The notes: generated from the sequence alone by a model not told the origin. Positions 12,305 through 23,180 are shown, numbered from the stretch's first letter. The stretch: DNA of 64,000 nucleotides from Fennellomyces sp. T-0311 (GCA_025266875.1 JALLLT010000085.1:1-64000); one strand, 5' to 3'. Translations and numbers: made by a program.

Positions 12305-12412
12305 CCAATCACTGGATCCACCTTACTCGAATAATGTTATGAAGCCTTCGGCCTACGGCCTCGGCGAAATGACTCATTATTCTTCGTTGGAAGGTGGATC
12401 CAGTGATTGTGG
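12305..12412. repeat. DIRS internal complementary region
   Basis: First half is the reverse complement of the left end (12101-12172); second half is the reverse complement of the right end (about 16237-16270). The two halves share one CATT where the ends meet, as expected of a copy of the circular junction. It lies near the 3' end of the coding strand, as in known DIRS elements. Confidence 0.9.
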
Positions 12413-13438
12413 ATTCAGAGCAAGCGAGGTAGATCCTTGAGGGTCGCCGAGTGTCAACGCCGTAAAGTTCGTCCTTGTTTCCCGTGACAAACGATAAAAT
12501 GCGTCGAAGATGGCCTTCGAAGACCAAGATCCATGGGCGACCACATCGTCTATGCATGCGCCAGCTTGAACGGCCCGAGTTGAGCCGAGTGCACGAGTCT
12601 TGACAGGTTTTCGTTGCGGGCCCTGCGGCATCAAATCCATGACTTTGCAGATATGTTTTCCAATACATTGTGAGCGGATGTGAGCGTTGAAATCGCGAAG
12701 GTCACGCAGCAAGTAGTTGATGTGGACTTGAGATAAGCATGGATGTGGTGCGCGACATGGACGAGTGGCAATACGTGCCATATAGGCCAAAAGGGTCCGA
12801 ACCGGGCAAATCGTGGCATCCGGATGTCGGGCGATCGTGATTGGCTTGGTGATCCGTTTACCTTGTCGCCGTTCCTTCGGTGCTACCACCAATAGAATGA
12901 GCAGGTCATCGTCCTGCGTAGGTATAGAGGATTGATCCAAATCGATACGCTCAATGTCTGAGGGCCGCATAAAGCCACATACACCCAAGAGCCAAGCCAA
13001 TTTGCGTGTCAACAGCGGTGGATCCAGACCATCGTTTGCGCCAATGTGCTGAAAATGCAGAAGAATTGGTGAGATATCCACAGGCCCGGAAGGCGCCGGT
13101 TTGATCGTCATATCATTCAATGACTGGAAATACGCCTTGTATAGCCACGATGATGTGATAGGATGACGATCCTCAAACAAATCCAAAATAGCTGATCGGT
13201 AGTTTTCCATGGTTGCAGTGGCCCAATGATGTTGCTTCTGGCCATGCGCCAGGAAGTTGATGAGATTGGCGGGTATGGGCTGAAGTGGCTCCAGGCCACG
13301 TTCAATACACCAGTTCCGAAACCGTCCTTGGATAGCTGAATATTGTTGTTGTGCTTGTTGTCGGTCAGGGTGAAGCACCAGGTCGATCACGTTCTGATCG
13401 GCTCCAGCCACCGTTAGACGTCGCATTTTATGTTCCAT
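12377..13438 (-). CDS. DIRS tyrosine recombinase
   Basis: Integrates the circular DNA form by site-specific recombination. I start it at ATG 13438, which overlaps the end of the RNase H frame by a few codons, as usual in DIRS. N-terminal SAM-like/core-binding region around residues 25-110. The catalytic Arg is in CGFMRPSDIERI; the C-terminal box includes GSTRAVQAGA...AHGSW; the Tyr nucleophile is probably in FDAFYRLSRE. About 353 aa with no internal stop. The same frame happens to stay open to 16102, but upstream of 13438 it lies over the Gag and pol frames and shows no recombinase features. Confidence 0.88.
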   Translation of the reverse strand: MEHKMRRLTVAGADQNVIDLVLHPDRQQAQQQYSAIQGRFRNWCIERGLEPLQPIPANLINFLAHGQKQHHWATATMENYRSAILDLFEDRHPITSSWLYKAYFQSLNDMTIKPAPSGPVDISPILLHFQHIGANDGLDPPLLTRKLAWLLGVCGFMRPSDIERIDLDQSSIPTQDDDLLILLVVAPKERRQGKRITKPITIARHPDATICPVRTLLAYMARIATRPCRAPHPCLSQVHINYLLRDLRDFNAHIRSQCIGKHICKVMDLMPQGPQRKPVKTRALGSTRAVQAGACIDDVVAHGSWSSKAIFDAFYRLSRETRTNFTALTLGDPQGSTSLALNPQSLDPPSNEE

Positions 13439-14232
13439 GCTGCCAGGGACCAATGGGGGTTCTTCTCCAAGACGTTTGTTGTTTGACCGATGGCTGGAAG
13501 TACCGATGCACGAGGAATCGGGATTGATTTGTGGTATGTCATTTGCTGTATGGTTGGGAACCATATCGCAGATGGCCACCATGGTGTTATCACCATCGCG
13601 ACTGCCTTCTCCAGGCGAAGCTTGAGAAGAACCTGCGGAATCAGATTCCACGGAGGGCAAATGAACATGCGGCCGAGCTGATTCCATGTTATACTGAAGG
13701 CATCTGTTGCCCGGGCTTGTGGATCCCATTGCCAAGTCACATAGTCCGGTAGATGAGTGTTCTTGCGATGGGCAAATAGGTCCACCTTGTGCGGGCCCCA
13801 CTTGCGATCCAGAAGTTGGAAGAATGAGTGAGATATTCTCCATTCCAATTGGTGTGTCAGGCGGCGAGATGGAGCATCGGCGGGGTTGAAGACCGATGGG
13901 ATGTAAGTCAACTGGATATGGGTCTGTGTCGTGAGACAGTAGTTCCATATATGTTTTGCCAGTGTCATGAGTGCATGAGATCGAGTGCCACCAAACTTGT
14001 TGATGTACGCGATGGTTGTGCTGTTGTCGCAGTATATGCGAATCCGGCGACAGCGGCAGACAGGTAAGTGAATGGCTTTCCATATCACTTGGAGCTCCTT
14101 CCAGTTGATGTGTTGCTTGAGTTCGGTGGGCGTCCACCGACCGTTCCAAGCTTGTTGATGATGAACCACACCCCATGCTGTGTCGGACGCGTCGGTAAAA
14201 AGTTCCATCTCGGGAGTCTGTGGGATAAGACT
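13414..14232 (-). CDS. DIRS RNase H and C-terminal domain
   Basis: Continues the RT frame after an in-frame TAG. RNase H begins with ELFTDASDTAWG (catalytic Asp), then the Glu of NWKELQ and the Asp of YCDNST. After it comes the region DIRS elements carry in place of an integrase: NPADAPSR, then a part resembling the methyltransferase-like domain (CPPWNLIPQVLLK...WWPSAIW). The frame ends at 13414, overlapping the recombinase start. Confidence 0.85.
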   Translation of the reverse strand, partial: SLIPQTPEMELFTDASDTAWGVVHHQQAWNGRWTPTELKQHINWKELQVIWKAIHLPVCRCRRIRIYCDNSTTIAYINKFGGTRSHALMTLAKHIWNYCLTTQTHIQLTYIPSVFNPADAPSRRLTHQLEWRISHSFFQLLDRKWGPHKVDLFAHRKNTHLPDYVTWQWDPQARATDAFSITWNQLGRMFICPPWNLIPQVLLKLRLEKAVAMVITPWWPSAIWFPTIQQMTYHKSIPIPRASVLPAIGQTTNVLEKNPHWSLAAWNIKCDV

Positions 14233-15285
14233 CTAGCCGTTCCATCCCGACAACTTGTCCTTCCACCACTTCAACTCGTTGATCGCCTGGCCGTCCAGGA
14301 GGACCGTTGCTGACCATGATTGCATCCTCTTCAATGCCTCGTTCTTTGCCTGGAGCAGATATCGAGTCTGCAAACGCGCCGGAAACACTGCCATCGTCAT
14401 AGCTTGTGCCTTGCCGATGAACGCTGCTAGATGACGTACTGAAGATGTTTGGCGGCGGATGATCTTGGTAGCCTCGCGTCGAAGGTTGCGAATTTTCATG
14501 GCCGGTACTTCCAAGGTCATGGTGCGGGTATCGATTTTGAAGCCCAAGTGTTCGATCTGCTGAGAAGGCGTGAGGTTGGATTTGGCAATTTTGATCAAAA
14601 ACCCCAACTCTTGAAGCTTGCGCTTTACCTTCTCGGTATGATGAAGTGATGTTTGTTTGTCTTTGGCTACCATGAGCAAATCGTCCAAATAGATCGACAA
14701 TCGAATCCCTTGTCTTCTTGCCCAACGACTGAGTGGTCTGAGGATTTTCGTGAAAACCATTGGGCTGAGCTTCATGCCGAAGCTGAGGACCTTCCAACGA
14801 TATAGTTTGCCTCGCCACGGAAATTGCAGAAATTTTCGAGAGCATGGATGAATCGGCTGATGAAGAAATGCGTCCTCCAAATCGATGCTGGTTAGATAGT
14901 CGTTCTGGTTGATCAAGGCACATGCGGTCTTCAGAGTCTCCCTTTTGAACGGGCGTGATTTGATATACTGGTTGAGTGGTCGAAGATTGAGAACAGGCCT
15001 CCGCCCCCCAGTCTTCTTGGGGATGGTGAAAAGCTGCGACCGATAGCCGATTGAGTGTGGCGGTATCTCTTCGATGGCACGCTTTGACAAAAGTTGCGAA
15101 ATTTCGTGGTCTATCTCGCGTTGTTGCTTGGCTGACTGTGAATAATTGGGTAGCCGTGGGTTGCCTGTGAGCAGTGGTGGACGAATGAATGGGATTTTGA
15201 AACCTTTGTGGACTACGCGACGAACCCACTCTTCCGTCGTTAGTGATTTCCATGCTGGTAAGAAAGAGGATAGTCGGCCCCCTAC
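14233..15285 (-). pseudogene. DIRS reverse transcriptase, ended by an in-frame TAG
   Basis: RT palm and fingers: FTIPKKTGGRRPVLNLRPLN, DLEDAFLHQPI with the first Asp, and the active site YLDDLLMVA. The frame is entered upstream of the Gag stop, so it is probably reached by frameshift or overlapping initiation. TAG at 14233-14235 separates it from RNase H, and both sides are in one frame without a gap, so this is a nonsense change or a readthrough site. The rest of the element is open, so readthrough cannot be excluded from sequence. Confidence 0.85.
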
Positions 15286-16112
15286 TGGGAGGCTGCTCGC
15301 GTTTTTCCCTTGTCGCGCAGCTGGGGGCCCGATCGAAAATCCTTTTTGGGTCCTTCGTAACCACCTTTACGAGTGGTGAACCGTTCGTGCGAGTCAGATG
15401 TGCTCTCATCTGATCGATTGTGGAAGGAATACGCCTTTCCTTTCCATTGTCTTGCCAGCCTTTGGGTGGATTGCTGTACAGCCTTCGATAATTTGGCATG
15501 TTCAACAAGTTCGTGCGGATCCAACAACGGCCCCGGACCAGTGCTAGAAAGTCTTGGAGCTTGTCCTGGTAAGCCGGAAGCCTTGAACATGTTATCGATG
15601 CGGAGTTGAGTGATGTAGGACGCTGTGTCCACCAATAACGCATGTACGACATTGGCAAAATCCAATGCATGTGCCTTGGAGATGCCGTCTTCACGCACAA
15701 CGGTATGGATGAATTGGTCGATAGGCCGAGTGATGCCTGAAAGACGAAATTGTACATCGGATAGCTGGTGGTCTGTGCGTTTGGCTGCGGGGTTGACATT
15801 GACACTGTTGAGATGCGGTGGCATGTATTCCCGCGCCACATTCCGTGGGCAGTCAGCCAGAAAACGACGACGCTCCACCTCCGGCAAAGGGCTACGAAAG
15901 AAATCCTTTTCCAGCCCGGGAAGAGCTTCCACGAATGCAGGATAAGGTCTAAAATCGGATTCCACCGGGCGCTCTGACATAGCAGGGTCACCCGCATGTG
16001 GTGAACGCTGCTCCAGGGATCCGATGCACCGAAGAAGAGCCATAGCCCAAACAGGAGGTTGGTCATCAGAAGGTTGGTGCTGAGTGTGTGCAGGTTGATC
16101 ATTTTCTGACAT
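15282..16112 (-). CDS. DIRS Gag-like ORF1
   Basis: 276 aa from ATG 16112. It is the first gene inside the right ITR, with the position and size of the putative nucleocapsid protein of DIRS elements. Pro/Gln-rich N-terminus, helical middle, Arg/Lys-rich C-terminus (SHERFTTRKGGYEG...), consistent with nucleic-acid binding. No zinc knuckle seen. Its stop lies inside the overlapping pol frame. Confidence 0.75.
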   Translation of the reverse strand: MSENDQPAHTQHQPSDDQPPVWAMALLRCIGSLEQRSPHAGDPAMSERPVESDFRPYPAFVEALPGLEKDFFRSPLPEVERRRFLADCPRNVAREYMPPHLNSVNVNPAAKRTDHQLSDVQFRLSGITRPIDQFIHTVVREDGISKAHALDFANVVHALLVDTASYITQLRIDNMFKASGLPGQAPRLSSTGPGPLLDPHELVEHAKLSKAVQQSTQRLARQWKGKAYSFHNRSDESTSDSHERFTTRKGGYEGPKKDFRSGPQLRDKGKTRAASQ

Positions 16113-16164
16113 CTCTAGGACGAACGTTGGTCGTGCACCTGAAGCGAACTCTCTCGAGAGAAAA

Positions 16165-16256
16165 GATGATGTAGTTTAATATTCATAGTATCACATATTT
16201 TATATTTCTCTCGAATATATAAGGAAAGATGGTAACACAATCACTGGATCCACCTT
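16165..16256 (-). repeat. DIRS right inverted terminal repeat
   Basis: Partner of 12155-12246. It contains a TATAT run and sits just upstream of the Gag start, so it probably carries the promoter. Confidence 0.9.
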
Positions 16257-16270
16257 CCAACGAAGAATAA

Positions 16271-16420
16271 TGTTGCAACCATGATAGTCCGGTCCATCAA
16301 TATTGCAGCCATGGTAGCCCTGCCAATTATTATTGTAACTATGATAATCCTGTCAATCAATGTTGAAACATTGATAGTTTGGTTAATTATTACTGTAACT
16401 ATGATAGCCAAGCAGCGACA
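16271..16420 (-). repeat. right arm of foldback element, outer part
   Basis: The 30-bp units resume directly after the DIRS border in phase with 12100. The outer units are more diverged than those of the left arm. Confidence 0.8.
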
Positions 16421-16458
16421 TCCCGAATATGGGTAGCGCCTTCCAGCGACTTCATGAG

Positions 16459-16480
16459 CATTTAAATGCACAGAAATGCC
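16459..16480 (+). repeat. candidate left TIR of the Plavaka element
   Basis: Starts CATTTAAATGCA and pairs with 23159-23180. AT-rich and short, so a chance match is possible. Confidence 0.5.
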
Positions 16481-16717
16481 TAAAAGGCAACTTTAGCAAC
16501 CCCCGTAAATTAAATTGACATACGCGCGCTAAAGTGAATTTAAAGGACCCAGATAGCTATCTAATATCAATTAAAGGCACTTAGATGTCAACGCTTTAGG
16601 ATATAATTTTCCTATAAACACGTCCTGAGCTTGCTGTCCGTTTGTTATTGTGATTCAAGCATACATTACTTTATTGAGTGAATATACAATCTGAATACGG
16701 TTATCACAGACTTGCAA

Positions 16718-18911
16718 CTACACTAACGGCTCGTCATCTGCGATCATATCGTATAAGCGAAGCTCGCGATTTACCAGCATTCCAGTTGTCCATCCGTTGC
16801 GACGTCGATCATTTGCCCTCAAGCGGTTTACTGCAACTGTGTGGAAGGCAATCGCTTCCTCCCAATCGATCGATTGTGCTTCAGGTGTGCGCTGATACAA
16901 CATGTCATGATATGTACGGTGCCAGAAAGAATCTTCAGAAAACTGATCGCCGTCATCAGTGTAGGTTGGATGTCTCGCGTGTTCAGCCATATGGAAGAAT
17001 ATCTGAAATAAACAAGTATCAGTAATATACAGATGCCACTTAGTACCAAAATATGAGATATTGTTACCATAGTATACGTCAATGCGATTAAAGTACGAGG
17101 TATCTCTTCAGGTTCAGGCGACAATCGCCGTCCCCCCCTTCCTTTCCTGTTGAAAAACACTTTGAAGATCATTTCTGATAAGACGGTACTTTGCATTAAT
17201 TCACCGTTTTGGCTGAATCGTGCACGTGCAAATCTGGATGGGATTTATATATTACGCTCCAAAAAAAAATGCTTAACGAGGAAGACATACCGAGAAAAAT
17301 CCAAGAGATACAAATACTGGTTACGGTTTCGATTTCTGAACTGTGGCTCGAGGAATTCAGGATTGAAAGTATAGCGAAGGAGAAAGACATCGACCTGGCT
17401 ATGAGCAGACACTCGTGTAGCACTTAACACGCGACGAAACTATTTATACGAGTTAGTAATTTCGTCCTAGGTGCCGCTATGATAGTGACAATACTTCTTT
17501 GCGTATGCTAGGATCAATTTCGTATGTCACTTCACCACTTTCCGTAGCTTCCGCGACTTCAAGAGCGATTCGATGACAATCAGTTGAAATCCCGTTCGTG
17601 CTCGGGAAAGCTTGCTCCAAATACACGTAACGACGCATGCGACCACGAAATTCATCCCAAATATCTGTGTCGTCCTCAGAAAATATAATCACTTCAGTGT
17701 TTCGTCTATAAAAGCTAGTGAGCCACAGTTCACAACCTCTTTCGACCATTTACCGATTCCGTATCACAAGGGGAGTAGTATTGGTAGGTGTAGGACTGGC
17801 ACGCATTCGGTTAGCAGGTACATGAAGATCATCACTAGGATAATTGCTCAATACATTAGATAACATAATAATACACGCGTATTGTTAGTTACTCAAGGAG
17901 AACATGATCTGCACTTGACACAGGAGGAAGTTGTCGTCTTAGCTGAGCACCGCCATCACGAGTTGTAGATCCTGTTGCAATGGGTCTATTTTAAACGAGA
18001 GAATGAATATTGGCATGAATGTAACAAGGAAATTATGTATACCTTTGCGGGGATGAGCTCGATGCCATATGCATTTCCCTTCGTTCCTCATTTTAACCCA
18101 TTGTACAGAATAATACATTGCCGTAGTTACTTACGGGTAAAGAGAGTCGTCATCATTTTCGAGTCGCCTCTGAGTAGAAGTGTCATCAAGTGGAAACTCA
18201 TTTTCCAGTTCAAACCACAGATCCGTGTCAGTTTGTTCGTGAGCAAGTATTGCTGCATCTAATAAAACATATTTAAGTTAGTCAATTAGGAGAAATATAA
18301 CGGTCATCCTTACATATTTCTGCTGATGAGGTTGGTTGTTGAAGATCTGCATACGACTTAGAATAAGATATAAACAACAGGATCACTACCGAAACTTACT
18401 TGATGAGTTCGATCCATCAAACAGATTTTGATCCAGTGGCTGCAGGCTTCGATTGGGCGGGCGGCGAACTTGTTGGTCCACCTGGTTCGTTGAAGGTGCA
18501 TTTACTTGTGGGGTATGCCGATTGCTTGGATTCTGAAGAAGACCGCGCGGTTCAGCCGGAGCAGTGGAGGAGGTTGACAACACCGTTCCAGGCACAGGGT
18601 TCCCTCTGGCGCTGTGAAGTGAGTTTACTATACTAATTGTCTGCCTAAATTACAGTAGTTAACCTGACTGGACGATTGCTTGAGCTTGTGTTCCTTTCTT
18701 GAGCAATGATACTTTGATTTTCCTTCTGAGTAATCCTGGTACGCTCTGATCGGTTGAGCATTTTATGAGTATAATCGAAATAGATTTGACTGATACACAA
18801 TAATTTACTAGATCTTAAGAAAGGAGCATTCGCAGAACCGGGAAGAATTCGTGAGTTTGATTCAACAAGGACTGGATCTCTGCGTTTTCGTATTAATTTT
18901 TTCGGAGGCAT
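16718..18911 (-). CDS. companion protein of the Plavaka element, 12 exons
   Basis: I do not know its function. Exons (minus strand): 18809-18911, 18664-18745, 18400-18611, 18314-18346, 18135-18258, 18043-18086, 17893-17971, 17754-17834, 17714-17495, 17439-17291, 17233-17068, 17002-16718. Together they give 1578 nt, 525 aa, open throughout with GT-AG at every junction. N-terminal half: basic start (PPKKLIRKRRDP) then Ser/Pro/Gln-rich, acidic and probably disordered. C-terminal half is a folded, helix-rich domain with many Tyr, Phe and Trp residues (IPRTLIALTYTMIFF, DSFWHRTYHDML). Its pattern recalls the DUF6532-like proteins found beside fungal transposons, which I could not verify. It is divergent from the transposase, 99 bp apart, so the two probably share a promoter. 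Confidence 0.75.
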
Positions 18912-19010
18912 GGTGGCAAAGAAGGTGTAGAAGAGTAAAATGCGCAGCAGCAGAGTCGCGAGACTTAAGAAATAATCTGCTGCATTGAGCAATGCCTTGC
19001 AGCTTCTTTT
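18912..19010. promoter_or_regulatory. candidate bidirectional promoter
   Basis: Only 99 bp separate the two start codons of the head-to-head pair. No clear TATA box; inferred from position alone. Confidence 0.45.
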
Positions 19011-22000
19011 GTGGCAATGGAGGACCTTTGCCCTTTACGCAAGAAATGCCGGAAAATGAATCCATTCTCCAGTCAATTTGCCCTAGAGCAGCATATACAA
19101 ACAACCCATCAGAATGATCCAATCCCATTACCGAAGCCAAAAGTGCCACAAGCAATCGCGTCTAGTCTTCCTCAGCCACGAAGTCCTCCAGCTCCAGATC
19201 AGATAGACTCTATCGAAGGATACTTCAACGACGTAACAATTTCAGTGTTTTTAAATGCTCATTGAGTCTCTCTCAAATAACAAAAAACGAAGGATTGTGA
19301 CTTAGGGGACTATGATGACACAGTTCGTAGCTCTAATGCCGATGATCAATCAGACGTTTCTCGTCAATTAGAAAAAGGTAAAATACGCTGTATTTACCTG
19401 CCTAAATACAGTACCAATATGCTTTTCGTGTAGAATCAATCGGAGACCCTCCTGAGTTTATCGAACTGCAAAGTCTAAACTGTGGCGACAAGTACAGAGG
19501 GTCCTTAAATGAGCTAGAACGTGATCTCGCAGAGTGGGCGTTTTCAAAAGGTGTAACTAACGAAACTTATGAAAGGTAACTATTATATGCTTGATTATAT
19601 TTCAATTAACCTTGGTATATGTAGCCTTATAAAAATAGTTGACAAGCATCGTACAAGCGCGATTACATCCACTGAACCGCACACGATCTCAACAACAACA
19701 TTAGATAAACTTAAGGAGAGACTAGAAGACGAGGCAGAGACAACAACTATATTGGTATAAGTTAACAACGCGGGGAAAGCTATGTACAAGACTAAAAGGT
19801 TTTTGTAGCCGTTTACAGATCACAAAGTGAATCTTCAGGACGTCGTCGACTTCCCTGCAAATCGCATAGAAGATTTTGATGAAGCTGTTGGGGAAATACA
19901 TTTCAGCTATAGAAACATCATCGATGTCTGTGAGCTAATTTTTTCTCATCCGATATTTTGGAGTGTAATGATCAACGGCCCGAGCATCTATCGACGGAAT
20001 GGGGAACGCGTGTATCGTGACATAGACTCAGGAGAATGGTGGGAGGAACTACAGGTACTTCATATATCTTCCCTTTTTATTGGCTTAGCGTGTCTAATGA
20101 GTGGTATCATAGTTGAAGTTCCTCGGAGGATATGTCATACTCGTCATCATGTTATCATCAGATCAAACCATTGTGTCAGGGAATGGACGACATAAGGCTT
20201 GGCCCTTATATATTAAACTGGGTATATTGAGGTGGACTGCACTATTAACATATGCTAACTCGTGTAGACTGAAATAGGCAACATTCCAATGGAGTATAGA
20301 AACACTGAGAAGTTTCATGCTAGCCGTGTTTTAGCATATTTGCCTGTCATCGAATGGAAGAGCAGCACCTCCCCACCATCGTGGTTAGCTACAGCAAGGA
20401 TTGCAATCTTCCATCATTGTCAATCGCTCATTCTTAAGCCACTAAAGCGGCTAGACGATAGGTATGTCACTGATCCAGTTTGATAACTAACATCATCATT
20501 GGAATTAATTTTCTTCTTTTAATCTTCGAAAGACATCAAGCATTTATGTTGAAAGGCCCCTATGGGCAGACGTACCCCTGTATTCCAGCACTGGCATGCT
20601 ATATTGCTGATTTGCCCGAACAGTAAGCTGTATGTGTACATATGATGATGTCCAAATACTGACGTGACAGCAATAATAGGCGCATGCTTGCTGTGGTGAA
20701 AGGAGGGAACTCCAAGATCGCTTGCCCACGCTGCTGTCTTCCATCTGTATATTTTCATCTTCCTTGCACATGTGGGAAATATAATGAAGGTACTCGGCCG
20801 CGAACGGAACAATATATGAGAACTCTCTATGATTATGGAAGTGCAAGACGAAACAGTGGTCAAGATGTCGAAGGACTGTGTCGAAATTATTCAACACACA
20901 TTGTCTGGGTAATAAAGTTTAATATACGATGCTGTGCATGCTTATTAACGTAATTTTCTGTCATTGCTAGAATGCATTCTGGGATGTTCCACTTTTCAAT
21001 ATTTACGAGTCTTTAGTGGTGGATGATCTTCATCAGTTAGGCGGTGTCTATCGTCATCTTGTGGAGTGCCTTGAGAAAATGATCAAAAGTCAACCCAGAG
21101 GAAGCGCAATACTTAAACGTATTAACAAGAGGTACGTATGGATCGTATACTGTGTCGAAGGACCATTACCTATTTTACGTTTCAGAGCAAGTTTTATCGC
21201 ACCCTTCAAGGGCTTACGGCCGTTCAAAGCAGGCTATATGTTCAGTGCATTAAAGAACCCCACTTACACAGAAATGAAGAGTCATATGGCTGTAAGGGTT
21301 AAAGCACAACTGACGAATATGATATGATGGCTGATGAAATTGCTAATGTTATTGTAATTAGATCTTGATGGTATGCATCCACGACGTTGATATCCAGGCA
21401 ACAAGATGCTTGCGCAGATTCATCGATTTCTTTCATACAGCAACTCTAAAGGAGCACTCTTCAGATACATTACGTCAATTGGATCTTGCATTGAAAGAAT
21501 ATAATGAACTGAGCCCTGTCTTTCAAAGTTACTCTGCAGTAAGTATTATACGGTATTGATATATCCTTTTAATATCAGCTATACTGAACTCTTACTGTAT
21601 CCTTAGTCGAAATTACGTTTCCCTAAAAATCATATGATGTGGAAGTATGAAGGAGATATTCGACGGTTTGGCTCTGTATCAGGATACAGTACGTGTCAGC
21701 CTGAACATCAGCATCGGGTCGACGCTAAAACTCCGGGGAAACGAACTAATTTTCACAAGAATAAAATGACAATGCAGGTACAGTACTTGTCTCCGAGTTT
21801 TTTTTTTAAACTCGGCACTCACACTTTATAATACCTAGATGGGAAAATATGTCTATTATCGCGATCTTCTATTCGATAACTATTGCGACGCATGGGTTGA
21901 CACTACACAACGCCAAGACACAATCACTTTAAGTATCCAACCGGTTCATACAAAGCAGCGAATCCTTGGGTCAGCACTTTGGGATAAGAAACCGGTTCCA

Positions 22001-22841
22001 GTTGCTCAGGTTCAACAAACGTACTCTACCTTCCCTCGACTCGTACCACTTATTCGCTGCTGCCTGCATACATTATCTGTAGGAATGGATACCACCTGTA
22101 GTCTCCAAAATATGCCCGAACTTAAAGAGTATACGGTAAGTTGCAACAATAGTTCCATTTGATGAATTCTGTCTAACACCACATACACCATACTCCGTCC
22201 AGGCTACGGTATACCAGAGTCTAAAAATTCATGATGTGAGTAGCAGTGGTAAGGAGTATGACGCTACTTTGAGAGTCCACGAGGATTTCCATGGACAGAA
22301 GCGCAATGATTTTGTGAAGTTTGAAGATGGTACTATCGGCAAGTTACTTTTGTTTTTCAATGTGCATCCACGTTCAACTGAGACGTACAACTTGCCTGAC
22401 TCGATCGACCTATGTCTTGTGAAACGATTTGAACATACTAGGAAACCACATCATACAGGTTTTCAAGTTCTTACCGTACCGTCTACGGAACGAGTATTTG
22501 ATTGCTACGTCGTCCAGCCTGTTGCAGATATTGGCCATGCGATTCATGTTGTACCGGACTTTTCTACAGCACTTAATGGACAAGAGGATGGAGATATTTT
22601 TGAGCAATACTTCATCAATTACGATGCTGATCCGGAACATAGTGACAAAGGAATTCTACCGGAAATTCAGAACTTAGAAACGTGGAAGCTTAGCGATAGT
22701 AGCGATGTACAGCTGGGACATAATGAGGACGGTGGCATTGATGAAAATTTCGATAACGGTTATGAAAGCAGCAATAGCAATGATTCAGGAGATAACTCTA
22801 ACGAGGATCTGATAGTGAGTTATTTTAGCATACAAACATGA
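19011..22841 (+). CDS. Plavaka-type transposase, 15 exons, open throughout
   Basis: Exons: 19011-19232, 19293-19377, 19434-19575, 19625-19754, 19809-20054, 20113-20221, 20278-20461, 20533-20622, 20680-20908, 20971-21131, 21186-21291, 21362-21538, 21607-21777, 21839-22135, 22203-22841. This gives 2988 nt, 995 aa, no stop. N-terminus: a C2H2-like finger (CPLRKKC...QHIQTTH). Core features of the family: VIMLSSDQTIVSGNG then WPLYIKLGNI, LAYLPVIEW, zinc pair ACPRCC, and FWDVPLFNIYESLVVDDLHQL leading to VYRHLVECL. The C-terminus is acidic, Asn/Ser-rich. In the first intron the acceptor at 19292 is chosen because only it keeps the next exon open. All introns are 48-70 nt. This is one of the best candidates for an active transposase in the window. 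Confidence 0.88.
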
Positions 22842-23158
22842 ATAACACTATTACGATATATATCTTTTTCACACTACTATCATCTCTCTTGATCACAATT
22901 AATTATAGACCGGAAAACTTTATGCCTAATAATTGCCCAAGTTATAAAAAGCATATTATAAGTGAAGTAGATTCAAGTAACGTCGCAGAAATTATAAATT
23001 GATTACCGCGTATGCTATTCATCTCAAGTGGTAATAGGAAACGCTGTAAGTCAGTGGAGTTGATAAAAAACACCTTCAAAGGAACTTATGTGCATTAGAA
23101 AATCCAAATTCCTTCAAGCACATTTAAAGACAATAAATTCATTCAAAAGTATTATAAA

Positions 23159-23180
23159 GGCATTTTTATGCATTTAAATG
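23159..23180 (-). repeat. candidate right TIR of the Plavaka element
   Basis: Inverted partner of 16459-16480, lying 317 bp after the transposase stop. The 22842-23158 stretch between is non-coding and AT-rich. Confidence 0.5.

Larger units (their letters stand above)
12101..16270 (-). mobile_element. DIRS-type tyrosine-recombinase retrotransposon
   Basis: Retroelement that uses reverse transcription and a tyrosine recombinase instead of an integrase. Coding strand is minus: Gag-like, RT, RNase H (with a further C-terminal domain), then the recombinase. Inverted terminal repeats of 92 bp lie at 12155-12246 and 16165-16256, with a 54-bp outer extension on the left and a short one on the right. 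An internal complementary region at 12305-12412 is the reverse complement of both extremities joined. The tetranucleotide AATG is present at both borders. Removing the element joins the 30-bp array without a break. Confidence 0.93.
16459..23180. mobile_element. Plavaka-type (CMC superfamily) two-gene transposon
   Basis: The span is set by a 22-bp inverted repeat (16459-16480 and 23159-23180, 20 of 22 matching) that encloses exactly two head-to-head genes. Further TTTAAAGG/CTTTAAAT-like motifs lie just inside both ends. Both genes are open through all exons. I did not find a convincing target duplication, so the borders are tentative while the gene content is firm. Confidence 0.6.

Noticed and set aside
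13439..16102. Upstream 880 codons of the long recombinase frame as a separate gene
   Set aside because: The region encodes recognisable Gag, RT and RNase H in other frames and shows no domain in this one.
16718..18911. Several separate small genes in place of one 12-exon gene
   Set aside because: Every fragment joins the next through GT-AG sites with consistent phase, giving a single 525-aa frame.
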